A stretch of DNA of 24,995 bases. Source: Butyriboletus loyo (Eukaryota > Basidiomycota > Agaricomycetes > Boletales > Boletaceae). The notes under the pieces are model-generated. The model had not been told where the DNA came from. It was given only the letters and a program-made list of their open reading frames with translations, and made no database searches. The stretch covers positions 1 to 24,995 of the forward strand of contig JBBPSI010000314.1 in NCBI GenBank assembly GCA_038093515.1, in the 5' to 3' direction. Numbering within the stretch: the first letter of the stretch is position 1; the number at the start of each line of letters is the position of its first letter. This document shows positions 1 to 15,381 of the stretch, piece after piece. A program made the translations under genes and the position numbers.

Positions 1-1911
1 CAAAGCTATTCAAGAAGAGGCTGGAATATAAGCAGAAAAAGTTGAGAAATGAAAAATGAAACGATTCCCCATTTGCTGCTGAAATGATCAGCCGAGACAA
101 CCGAGCAAAATGCTGTCTCTCACCTCTCCCCATTTCATGCTCCCATTTCGTTGTCCACTGTGATAACTTGGCATTCGCATTTTTGAGTGCCATGTCAATG
201 TTGACCTGACCACTGCCACCATCGACTAAACTCCGGTTAGTGTGTAGCATATCAGTGGTCTCCGCCTAGATGATCTGCATTAGTTCCCAACAGGGCCAAG
301 TGGAACACACTCACCGCAATTCTTCGTAATTGTATGAATGCGGCGACAATAACATCCTCGCACCGTAATGGAGAACCACCTCGTTCATGCCAAGTGTCCG
401 CATGTCTGATAAAGTCATCCTGCACTCAAACAGGTGAAACACTGAAGTGTTATCCAAGTTTACGTTAGCTACCTCAGGAAGCATCCAATGGCGTCCGGTT
501 TGCATGCTAAGGCTCCGATCGTGAACAAATAGTACAAGATAAGTTCTCTCGCGATTCCGTCGCTCTAGTAGCTGAAAACCCGTTTCGTTCGCAGGTGGCT
601 TCGCCAAAAAACGATTTAGACCAAGTTCTACAGCCATCCGGCACGCCTATCGACCATATCAGTAACTGGAGAGCTATTCCAAGAGCCTCTCACACTCACG
701 TAACCAATGTACATCCATGTGCGCTAGGAGCATGTCAGGAAGGACACTTGAGTGAGACCGAGGCATCGACGTACATTATCATCTTGCTCTCTCCAATACG
801 TCAAGCACGCAAAGGCTTGGACCACTTCGACTCGTTTCCACCCCTCAGAGAACGCACGGACGGCCAATTCATGAGCGAGATGGAAACACTCTTTGTAGAG
901 GCTTGGCTCAAAAAATTTACAACCAGCGGCGACGAGCGTGGTGAACAAAAGGGGACACTTCGAGCGCACATAATTGACTGAATGCAACTGTGGATCGAAT
1001 AAATTGATAAATGGATTGAGGCGTAAAAAGATGGCATCGAAGAGCATTTTAGCCTTGTCCTCCGATATGAGGCCAGCTGTGATGGGATCTTGAAATCCAG
1101 CTGGGAGAGGAGCGGGTCGTACCAGCTGAAGACCATCTGGATCACCCCGAGGAGTCTGGGGTGCGACAATGGGATAAGGTGATTTGGGTTCGGGGTTAAG
1201 AATGGTTCGAAAAAATGAATTTTCTCTGCGGATAAGTTTCGCGGGAAACTTTTCATCCACACGGTCTTCGTCGTCCTCACCATCCGAGGGTCGATTTCCA
1301 GAGGCTAAGCGCCGTAATGCACAAAATCTTAATGTAGGTCGGTAAAAATGAGCTTAAACCGTTACCTGAGGCGCTATATTCATCCAGTGGCCGGATCATG
1401 GTGCCAAAATGTGTTTCTACTTGGGAAGATTGGGAGTCGACAGCAGGGAAAACAGAGGACATTGACGTCTCATTAGCCTGTTTGAGTTTTGCGGTGTTCA
1501 GCCCTTTCTCCAGACGTCGAAGCATCTTCGATGCCTCTGATAGTCTAGAAAAAGGCGTATGAGTGGGGTAAAAAATGACCAGGTCGAAATGATTTAATCA
1601 TACTTTGACCCGGGTTTACGGCCGCGGCGATGTTTCTCGAAAATGCATCTGGATGTGTGCAAGATGTAACATGCATCAAGTAGAATCGCATCATTTCCTA
1701 CATACTCGGCATTAGTTCTCTTACACCTTTGACACGGCTTCTGGCCATCCTCGGCCCCAACACACTTCATCTGACTTGGAGTGAACCAGAGAATGCGAGC
1801 GATACTTGAAGAACCTACTTTAGCTGCGCGACATACTGTGCAGGCTCTAGGGTTCCTTACGACAGGTGCCTTGGAGCTGCGTAGGGTGTAGGTAAGTAGA
1901 TGGGAGGGCAT
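1..1911 (-). CDS. Zn2Cys6 fungal transcription factor, C-terminus beyond the window
   Basis: A nuclear DNA-binding regulator; its targets cannot be read from sequence. The first ATG is at 1911. After removing introns 1818-1771 and 1705-1649, the protein shows a complete Zn2Cys6 cluster: ACTVCRAAK, then MKC, then KPCQRCKRTNAEC, followed by a basic linker HRRGRKPGSK. A third intron joins the linker to a short helical segment (LSEASKMLRRLEKGL), the usual dimerisation region. The middle-homology (Fungal_trans) domain lies at about 1260-300 and shows FINLFDP, FTTLVAAGCKFF, DDN joined to RTWMYIGY, then ACRMAVELGLNR and GRHWMLPE. At least two more introns interrupt this part. Coding continues to the left edge (FHFSFLNFFCLYSSLFLNSF), so the C-terminus is missing. 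Near 316-268 the frame seems to slip by one base. Family assignment is firm; the pathway is unknown. Confidence 0.9.
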
Positions 1912-2461
1912 GATGAGTTTCTGACGTACGCGAACTTTGAAGATTGTATATCTGCAACCACTGCAGAGGCCTGCATCATGTCTAGGTCCCGGACACTGGG
2001 GTGGGCACGGTTATCAACGTTACGGTGACTCGGCGTCAGTTTATCGACCGGGGAAGGTCGGTTAATTAAGGGTTAAGATGAAGATGTCAGGACGGCGTCG
2101 GAAGTGATTAGAACTCCCAATACGAATAGGGCTGTAAAGAAAAAAAAATATGACACGGATATCAGAGAGTAGAATAGCAGGGCGAGGTTTGATATCGGTG
2201 AAGGAGCGAAAGAATGGGGATGAGATGTACTAGTGGGATTTGTTGTAAATAAAGCCGGGCGGCAAAACGAACATAGGTTGCCGAGCTCGGCAATCACTTG
2301 ATTGTCCGACTTCAAACCGCTCACTTCCTAATCCGGAGAGGCGATGCCTCGGTGGTACCTTGTGGAATTAATTTAGCAAGCCGTCTTCACAAATGCGTGG
2401 ACAACACGAGGCAGTTCGTCCTCGTGACGATGTGCACATCCGCAGTAGTTGGCAGGCGCAA
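1912..2461. other. intergenic region upstream of the transcription factor and downstream of MIC19
   Basis: About 550 bases between two minus-strand genes. It should hold the promoter of the transcription-factor gene (right next to 1911) and the 3' end of MIC19. I see no convincing gene. A minus-strand open stretch at 2073-2324 encodes a Phe-rich hydrophobic segment but starts on a non-ATG codon and resembles nothing I know. No RNA gene or repeat is visible. Confidence 0.5.
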
Positions 2462-3329
2462 TCACCGCACTCGCCGCATTCCGACAACTCGGAGGGTTCT
2501 TGGGTGGCCGGCACTCCGAGATATGTTTTCACACGGGCCGAGGGAATCCGGGGGAGGTGCCGGTGGTTTATACACGCTGTGTATTCTCATCACACAAGCA
2601 CTTGCGAGGTGTACGGGTGTCAGTGACGATGTGTCTACGAGCAATGCATGTGTATCATCACAACGAGGCAAGGTATCGCTGCAAAGCATGTCAAACTTTA
2701 AAGTGAATAATTCGAGAGACTCCCGCACAGTTTCAGCATCCGCCACAGCAACTTTGAAGCGAGAAACCTCCCTCCAGCATTCCAGAGGTGTCGTTAGATT
2801 CATTCTAGACGTCTTTAGTCCGAAACACGACCCAATGAAGATAATCATACGTACTTGTAGCAGGACGCAATCGCTTCACCCGTCTCCTTAACAGAGCGAA
2901 GATCATCCAGCTGCCGTCGTGTTTGGAACCTATCAACCTTCTCCCTGATTTCCTCCAAGTCACCGATTAGCGCGACACCGGTTTTCAGGCCACCATGAGT
3001 ACTGCCGACTCCGACCATACTCATTTCCCGATCCAGGTTCTCCTTCTCCAAAGCATGGTGAATTTCAAGTTGGACCGCCTCCTCCTCAGCGCGCAAAGCT
3101 GCTAATTCGCGTTGTATTCTTTCCCGTATGTGAGAATCTACCGCGAATTGTCGTTCGGGCTGTGTCTCCTCAGATGCGAGCCGCGCGAAGAGGTTGTTCA
3201 CCACATCCGGTGAAATCTGGGCATGTGAGTGGTCTGCAGCACCGGTGAAGGCAAACACCATACCTCTATTTGAGCTTCTGAATTGAACACCTTCGGGGCC
3301 GTATCAGGCTTGGACTGGCTCGTACCCAT
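2462..3329 (-). CDS. MIC19: MICOS complex subunit Mic19 (AIM13-like)
   Basis: Predicted peripheral inner-membrane protein of the mitochondrial contact-site and cristae organising system. The start at 3329 gives MGTSQSKPDT, an N-myristoylation-type N-terminus (Gly2, Ser6) as in known Mic19 proteins. Exon 1 is 3329-3264, the intron 3263-3217, exon 2 3216-2855, the intron 2854-2805, and exon 3 starts at 2804. Exon 2 carries ISPDVVNNL and a charged coiled coil (RIQRELAALRAEEEAVQLE). Across the second splice it reads CYKMNLTTPLECW, a Cys-x10-Cys pair matching the redox-active C-terminal motif of fungal Mic19. After REVSRFKVAVADAE the frame stays open for roughly 90 residues of no recognisable similarity, so the true stop may lie earlier, after an intron I could not place; the given end is the first in-frame stop. 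Identity is quite sure, the 3' end is not. Confidence 0.8.
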
Positions 3330-3462
3330 TTCCGACGAGTTCGCTGAGCGGAACGACAAGGCAACAATGATGTTGTTTATTTGGCTATCTCACGCAGCTG
3401 GCATCCAGCACAACTCCAGAGATTCCCAATGTACAAGTTATCGTTTGTACAGTACGTTCAGA

Positions 3463-6320
<2,858 letters not shown>

Positions 6321-6460
6321 TGAATTTCTCCCTTCTGTGTGCTTTCAATGGACTAGATATGAGTAGAGTATGTTCCGGTACGCTGCAAGCAAGTTGGATA
6401 CATCCAAACAAGGCGAATCCGATTATGGTGTTTGCATGATCTTTGCATTTCTTTTCAGTC
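6321..6460. promoter_or_regulatory. divergent promoter between DHX35 and MIS14
   Basis: The 140 bases between the two divergent start codons must hold both promoters and 5' leaders. A pyrimidine-rich stretch ending TTTTCAG lies directly before the plus-strand ATG at 6461. I see no clear TATA box on either strand. Confidence 0.6.
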
Positions 6461-7264
6461 ATGGACGCACGTGAAGATCTTCCCAAAGTTTCTATTGAAA
6501 CTGAGCAGGATTGGAGACGAATTCAGCAGACCTTATCTGCTGCCCTCTTGGCCCGGTTGGACACCGAACTCGAATTCCACGGGCAATCTAGTGACAAGGA
6601 CGCACTCTTGCCACACGTTCATCAGGTGAATTCACAGTGGCTTGCTCTTGCACATGCTAAACCATAGCACATCCAGTTGCTTGATACCCTCTTTGACATC
6701 GCTCGCCCTAATTTACGTATAAATGGGCGTACTATAGACGAACCGTGTGGTGATGAGGACGGTGAGTTGACTACTACACATCTGAGCTTTTCATACCCTT
6801 TGTTCACAAGTCTAGACGTGGAGCCATTCGATGAAGCATTAGACCGACACATTTGGTCGCTGTCAGACCAAAGGTTGAAGTGGGACAAGGAAATAGCAGA
6901 CCGTCGACGCTCACGGCCCGAGGACATCGAGAAGTTGGTGATGGAGAGCTTGGCACAACATCACGTGTACGACTTGGAAGTGTCGGAGAAGTCTAATGCT
7001 GATGCTGATGCTAACCGTAAGTTGTGGGTTCCTGTCGTCGGCGCTGTTAACTTGTCCCATAGCTAAGCAAGTCGACTGTGAGCTCCCACAAGTTCTGTTA
7101 AACGCTGTTTCCTTGGCACCCCATCTATTGCAGGTGCGTTTCTATGGAATTTGAATGGCATTCCAGAAAAGGTTCCAATGACTCTGTAGTTTATCAAGTC
7201 TCAACACAGTCGGGCGAATAGGATTCAATCGGTATCTGCTGAAGTAAAGGCACTGAAACCTTAA
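6461..7264 (+). CDS. MIS14: kinetochore protein Mis14/NSL1-like, MIND complex subunit
   Basis: Predicted subunit of the Mis12/MIND complex that links inner to outer kinetochore. The ATG at 6461 gives MDAREDLPKVSIETEQDWRR. Splicing HVHQ to LLDTLFDIARPNLRINGR, then to DVEPFDEALDRHIWSLSDQR, gives the N-terminal block and the conserved 'EPFDEALDRxIWSLxDQR' block that I associate with basidiomycete Mis14. A run of Asp-Ala repeats (DADAN) precedes the third intron, after which comes KQVDCELPQVLLNAVSLAPHL. A fourth intron ending in GTAG leads to FIKSQHSRANRIQSV and the stop at 7264. The protein is about 200 residues and largely helical, as expected. Divergent from DHX35; convergent with GAR1, whose stop is only about 76 bases away. 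The assignment comes from remembered similarity, not a search. Confidence 0.7.
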
Positions 7265-7340
7265 ATTTCGGGGATACAACCAGCAGTATACGATTGTATC
7301 GCGTCAATTTCAAGGAGTTTTTTCTGTAGAAAACAACGGA

Positions 7341-8121
7341 TTATGAACCACGGCTACCTCTGTTGGCACCACGCCCACCATAACCACCTCTAAATCCGCC
7401 ACGGCTACCACGATCATTACCTCTACTCCCTCTACCGCCCCTGCCGCCTCTACCTCCACCTTGCCAAAGTCCACGGCCGCCTGAACCGCCCCGTCCGCGT
7501 AGATTGCCGCGCGCGCTGCCACGGCCACGTTCTGGAAGTAGATCAGCCAGCGGATATCACGGGAGGTCATTGACATACTGAGAATTCCTGGACAACAGAG
7601 CACACACATTAGTTATATATACGTATAGAGGGAGATAGGTTTGTACCTGTTGCTTTTGGCTTCGGAAGAAATCGCTCGATGGGTAGGAGTTTGTCGCTTC
7701 CAATGTAGACCTTATCTCCTTTTTGAAAACTGGTTGCTACCATTCCTTCACCCATTTTTACTGAAAAATACACTTCGTTTATCGGACCAAGTATCTCATC
7801 GACTTTTCCGATGGCAGATTTGTTTTGGAGGTAGATGGGGGCATTGAAATATGGTACTTTGTCCGAAACGAGAGAGACACAGAGCATCTCGCCCTCGACA
7901 GCGTGCATAAATGAGCCTATTTCTGTCGAAGGTGGATGAGCAGAAAAGTTGAACAAATGTTCATAAGTACCTAGCACGGTGTCCGGTGGACCGGTATCGC
8001 GCTGATGGAAGCCACCGCGGCCACCTCCACGAGCTATGCGAGAAGTAAGTACACAACAGAAAACTGGACAGCGTTCAAGCTTACCTCCGCGACCAAATCC
8101 CCTCGCGCCGCCTCGATTCAT
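7341..8121 (-). CDS. GAR1: H/ACA snoRNP subunit GAR1
   Basis: Nucleolar protein of the pseudouridine-guiding H/ACA ribonucleoprotein, needed for rRNA processing. It starts at 8121 with [13 protein letters not shown]; one intron later it continues [13 protein letters not shown], the N-terminal RGG box. The central GAR1/NAF1 beta-barrel includes [52 protein letters not shown] and [23 protein letters not shown]. The final intron of about 115 bases ends at the CTTCCAG just before the codons for ERGRGSARG, a choice forced by frame. The C-terminal RGG tail then runs to the TAA at 7341 ([20 protein letters not shown]). RGG boxes flank the core on both sides, as in yeast and human GAR1. It has the expected size, near 200 residues, and looks intact. 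Confidence 0.95.
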
Positions 8122-8227
8122 GGTCGCTGCGTTGCAGAAAGTTTGCTTATATAATCATGCAGCGCTCGTCAAAGTTCAAAGCTCCAGCCCGAAATACTGT
8201 CGTGACAACACCGGTCCCCAGTCCAGT
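8122..8227. promoter_or_regulatory. divergent promoter between GAR1 and PEX6
   Basis: About 106 bases separate the GAR1 ATG (8121, minus) from the PEX6 ATG I prefer (8228, plus). A TATATAATC stretch lies near 8147-8155. An in-frame plus-strand ATG at 8120 would overlap the GAR1 start codon and is the less likely PEX6 start. Confidence 0.5.
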
Positions 8228-11966
<3,739 letters not shown>

Positions 11967-12112
11967 GTGTAATAGGAGTTACTGAATACATGTGCAATAT
12001 TTGTTATGATGTGAATCAATTTTGGCGTATTTATGGAATACATGCATATATATGTATGTACACACATATACCTATTATATAACTCTTCTCAATCACATTA
12101 TCTCACAATATA

Positions 12113-12720
12113 CAGTGAGTGAAAAAACCCTTGCAATGTTTCACTATTTTGCACTAGATGCTATGTAGCACCTGATGGTGTGGGAATTCCACTTAGCATT
12201 GGTGAGGTGGGTGGTAGCACTACCTTCTGGCTACAAATAGGTCCCTGGGTCATGTGATGTGGCCAAGTGGCTGTGGAGATATGTCCATTCTAAAATAGGT
12301 ATATGTACCATTGCAAGGGTTTTTTCACTTTTGGTGGAATAAGGGTATTTGGGAGATATCAGTGCTTGGTATAGCCTCCTTTGGCCTTGAACACTCACTG
12401 CCTGAACCCTCCTAGGCATGCTTTCAATCAACTTCTGATACTCTGCAACTGGTATTTTGTTTCACTCCACCTGAATTCTCTTCCACAACTCCAGTATTTC
12501 ATGGGGGGTGTTCATACTCTGCAAGTCTCCTCTTGAGATAACCCCAGGTATGTTCTATTGGGTAGAGATGAGATGGATGGCATGGCAGATATTAGCAGGA
12601 TAAAGCTTGGATGGATAACCTCCAGTGGACTTTTGCAGATTAGAACACTTCTTTGAATGAAGTCTAGAGATGGTAGAGAGATGAAGGTCTTCAAGATTCA
12701 CTGTAGACACAGAGTGCTAA
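12113..12720 (-). mobile_element. Tc1/mariner-type DNA transposon remnant
   Basis: The left end is sharp: TA at 12111-12112, then CAGTGAGTGAAAAAACCC, matching the TA target and CAGT terminus of Tc1 elements. On the minus strand, 12,690-12,370 reads as a decayed Tc1 transposase C-terminus (see the pseudogene entry). A 21-base exact inverted copy of the terminal sequence 12118-12138 lies at 12309-12329, between the transposase end and the left terminus. No matching outer right terminus is visible, so the right limit is approximate and that side seems lost. Confidence 0.7.
12370..12690 (-). pseudogene. decayed Tc1-family transposase, C-terminal part
   Basis: Reading right to left, the fragment shows HSKKCSN, then an altered 'SPDLNPIE' site, PIEHTWGYLKRRLAEYEHPP, HEILELWKRIQVE, NKIPVAEYQKLIESMPRR and VQAV. 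These are the signature blocks downstream of the third catalytic acid in Tc1 transposases. It is dead: the frame slips in a run of C near 12,506, a TGA sits where a Trp is usual after QVE, and the catalytic-site context is substituted (His and Tyr in place of Asp and Asn). The N-terminal DNA-binding half is absent. The function is certain only at family level. Confidence 0.7.
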
Positions 12721-12887
12721 GGAATGAGGATGACAGATGAAGAATGCTGGTGAACTGAGTGATATGATAATGCAGCAGATGGGTGAAAGTGTGCAGCACT
12801 TCCCGATGTCCTACAATCCTGTGGGGTCAAAGTGAGCTGTGAATCCCCTGAAATGGTAGGAGAGTCTGACAATGCATCAAACGAACT

Positions 12888-14455
12888 TCAGATCCCCAGA
12901 GTAGTAGGAGGAAGGAGGCTCTCACCTTGATGTGCCTGCACAAACTCTGGCATGGTGTATTGAATGAAATCCTGGTGGAGGGCCGGGGTGGCCTGCATGT
13001 ATGGAGCCAGGATTTGAGTGTGTTTGCATAAATAACACTGGAAGGCATCACTTTTCCAATGGCCCATAGTCTTGACTGTCTTGAAAGGGACGCTGCATAA
13101 CAGGTACTCAAGGGTACCACCTACACAAATTCCATGTCCTTGGAGAGGTTCCAAACCAGCAGCTTTGGTGGCTGTGGTGATGTGTGCAATGAATTTAGTT
13201 TTTGTGAGGGAGCGATATCCTTCAGGGCACTTGAAATCGTAGGCAAAAAGCAGAGACCTGGGCAAAAGGTCATTGATGCACAAATGATTTTCGAGGGTGG
13301 CACAAGGGTCAGAGGGTCCATGTTGGACTGCAAAGGAGAGATCCTCACCTGCAGGGCTTGTCTTGGTCCATGGGACAGCAAAGATGGTTTGTTGTCACCT
13401 GTCATGACATTGCTCAATCCTAACATCAAAGTGCTTGACATGTTGTGTGGGATTAAAGGCTTGAAGTGATGGGACAGTGAGCTCACCCAGCCGTGTGATG
13501 GTGTAAAATCCTGAAACTAAGCAACTGAATACAGCAGCATTGAGAGGAGTGTTGAGATCCAGTTGCCCATGCACGGCAAGAATGAAGTCAGTGGTGTATG
13601 GCAGCCGCTTCTTTCGGCGAGAGGTCGCTGGAGTGAGATGCTCAGTAGCCTTGAGAAGTGTGTCGATTTCCAGATCATTGAGCACCCAACATTGACCATG
13701 GAGGATGTGCCAGGCATGAACACCATAGATGTAGTTTGAGATTGTCTTTCCTGAGTACAAGCCAGCAAGGTATGTGATGAAAGAAGAGATGAGGTCCAAA
13801 GGGGCAGGGGCGCACTGTGATTCTGGTATGGCTCTCGTGTCACACCAAACATGAAAAATTAGGAGACCAGACCCATAGAGTTCACATGTGCTATTTGCCC
13901 ATGCATGAAGCATGACATCTTGAATGCATGAGGCCTCAATGAGAGGTGAATCAAGTGAGAGGGTACGAGTGATAGCAGGTGCCCACAGCTGAATCCTATC
14001 CTTGGCTGGACACTGTGGGTGAAGTGGGGAAGGAATTGGTGTCAAATCAGCAGGATAAGTAAGCTTTCACCATTTGCATAAGTTCTTCACCCTGCTGCTT
14101 GAGTTCATGGGTGATGAGGGTGTGGGAGAGATCAATGCAGTGATGGGGCTTGGTGGGTGTATGAAGCGGGAAGCTTGCAGCATCAGAAAAGCTGCCATGC
14201 TGGAGCATGTTGAAGTCCTCAATGAGGCCTTTGAGAGTAGAGGGAATGGAGATTGGAGGCAGGATGTGGGAGAGAGGTGGGAAGATGCCCCTGGAGGGGT
14301 CATTGGCTGGATTGTGTTTGCTGAGGATGTACTGAGTGAGAAAAGAACACCGTTGTTGCTCAGAAATTGTATGAACTTGTTTGAATACAGTGTTGACTGC
14401 TTTGCTTTTGCTACATCCTTTCCACCACCCCTCGATGTTGAAATGGTAGTGTTCT
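12888..14455 (-). pseudogene. tyrosine recombinase gene (Crypton-like 'DNA breaking-rejoining enzyme'), decayed
   Basis: A minus-strand gene of the tyrosine-recombinase family common in mushroom genomes. The upstream exon (about 14,455-14,105) reads NIEGWWKGCSKSKAVN, SKHNPANDPSRGIFPPLSH, LKGLIEDFNMLQHGSFSDAA and HELKQQGEELMQM. An intron starting GTGAAAGC and ending CACCCACAG then joins CPAKDRIQLWAPA. Next follow the N-terminal binding region (STCELYGSGLLIFHVWCDTR, GKTISNYIYGVHAWHILHG) and the catalytic region with the first Arg box TRLGELTVPSL. One TGA at 13397-13395 interrupts the frame, which then resumes directly with QQTIFAVPWTKTSPAGEDLS. The HxxR box reads GHGIC, so the second catalytic Arg is lost. 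The distal part keeps DAFQCYLCKHTQILAPYMQA with the likely nucleophile Tyr. No element ends were found. Confidence 0.8.
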
Positions 14456-14500
14456 ATTTCTATATTTCACTTACAACTACTACGTTTCTAGACTGGTCTA

Positions 14501-14875
14501 TGTGACATCATTGTCTAGACCTAGTCATGCTTATCACATTACAAATAGCTCTTATTATGCTATTGGACGATATGCTTAGTCTTATCTCTTATCTCTATCA
14601 TATTGTCATGTATTTCATACTATACCTTATAAAGGTACTATACAGAACATAAGTACAAACACTCATGTACTGTATATAAGACAGCCCTTATGGCTTGTCG
14701 CTTTTCTTTAGATCTTTCAGTTCTATCATCACTACTGCGATATCTCTAAGTTGAGCCTTGCTCCTTATACTCTGTTTGCGATACTCTCACTCTCGTATTA
14801 TCAGTGAGTCTTTCCACTGATAGGTTTACCCTTGCATTCTTCGTTGCCCTCGGTGTGCCTGCTCGGACTTTACCA
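14501..14875 (+). repeat. copia-type LTR in plus orientation
   Basis: It begins TGTGACATCA at 14501 and appears to end TACCA at 14875, followed closely by a primer-binding site, so it is a 5' LTR in plus orientation. Its last bases plus the primer-binding site recur, inverted, at 24,958-24,995, with one mismatch in 38 bases. A second LTR of the same element is not in the window. The left end is set by the TG start and is less sure than the right. Confidence 0.7.
14673..14680 (+). promoter_or_regulatory. TATA box of the copia-type LTR promoter
   Basis: TATATAAG lies about 195 bases before the LTR end, preceded by a second TATAAA-like site near 14,629. The position fits the U3-R boundary of an LTR promoter. 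Confidence 0.5.
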
Positions 14876-14884
14876 ATTCCGAAA

Positions 14885-14897
14885 GGTTATGAGCCCC
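14885..14897 (+). other. primer-binding site, initiator-tRNA half type
   Basis: GGTTATGAGCCCC, nine bases after the LTR end, is the complement of GGGGCTCATAACC, which resembles the anticodon stem-loop of initiator tRNA-Met (CAU anticodon). Copia-type elements are known to prime from such half-tRNAs. The same motif occurs inverted at 24963-24975. Confidence 0.65.
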
Positions 14898-14902
14898 GCT
14901 AG

Positions 14903-15330
14903 TGTTACGCTGGGCGCTAACAACTAGAACAGCGAGGAGGCACTCTGGAGTGGCCTCGAGACTCGAGAGACGATTCTGGGGTGAGTCTCAGACTATGTCT
15001 TAGTGCGCACACTAAGAGTCTGGAAGTGATACTAATTGCTAGCAGTAGGCTGCGTAGAACTAGATAATGTACATGGTGTAAAGGCCGAGCCTTTATACTA
15101 CTGAGGTCTGCGCACAGACCATGTCCCTAATCGAGACGCGAGAGGGAAACTACAAATGTGGAAGGAATATTCCAGAAGGTTCCGGAGTATGAAAGAAAGC
15201 GCGTCCGTGCGCGAGAAGTGATGACCTAAGCTAAAGCGGTTCATACCGCTCAAAGGGCACTAGCAAAAGGCTAGGCGAGTGAAGTAGTCCGAGTGGTAGT
15301 GGATGGAAAAAGTATACCACTACCGTAACA
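14903..15330 (-). repeat. 3' LTR of the Ty3/gypsy element
   Basis: 428 bases, 99% identical to 21460-21887. On the minus strand it carries TATAAAG at 15097-15091. The internal sequence shows a short palindrome around that box (AAAGGCCGAGCCTTT). Confidence 0.97.
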
Positions 15331-15343
15331 TTACCCCCTTCCC
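15331..15343 (-). other. polypurine tract of the Ty3/gypsy element
   Basis: On the minus strand GGGAAGGGGGTAA directly precedes the 3' LTR start TGTTACGG, the place and composition expected of the plus-strand priming tract. Confidence 0.75.
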
Positions 15344-15381
15344 ATGGTGGAGACTCCGACTCCACAACTTGAAAACTCCCT

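Noticed and set aside
595..981. Plus-strand open frame of 128 codons
   Set aside because: It lies antisense to the transcription-factor exons, shows no family resemblance, and has biased composition explained by the opposite strand.
2073..2324. Small minus-strand hydrophobic peptide
   Set aside because: Its start is not ATG and the Phe run comes from a poly-A stretch on the other strand; no support beyond openness.
2298..2891. Plus-strand open frame of 197 codons opposite MIC19
   Set aside because: It is Cys/Arg/Ser-rich and starts on a non-ATG codon, and the minus strand there holds the better-supported Mic19 exons.
7310..7609. Val/Ala-rich frame over the GAR1 C-terminus
   Set aside because: This is the wrong frame of the RGG repeats; the neighbouring frame gives a proper RGG tail and TAA stop.
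8036..8227. Earlier in-frame starts for PEX6
   Set aside because: They overlap the GAR1 first exon and start codon and add no recognisable sequence; the ATG at 8228 fits better.
14074..14505. Plus-strand 143-codon frame
   Set aside because: It is antisense to the tyrosine-recombinase upstream exon, which has recognisable blocks on the minus strand.
14885..14897. A tRNA gene fragment
   Set aside because: Only 13 bases match an anticodon arm, with no flanking acceptor or T arms; its place after an LTR makes it a primer-binding site.
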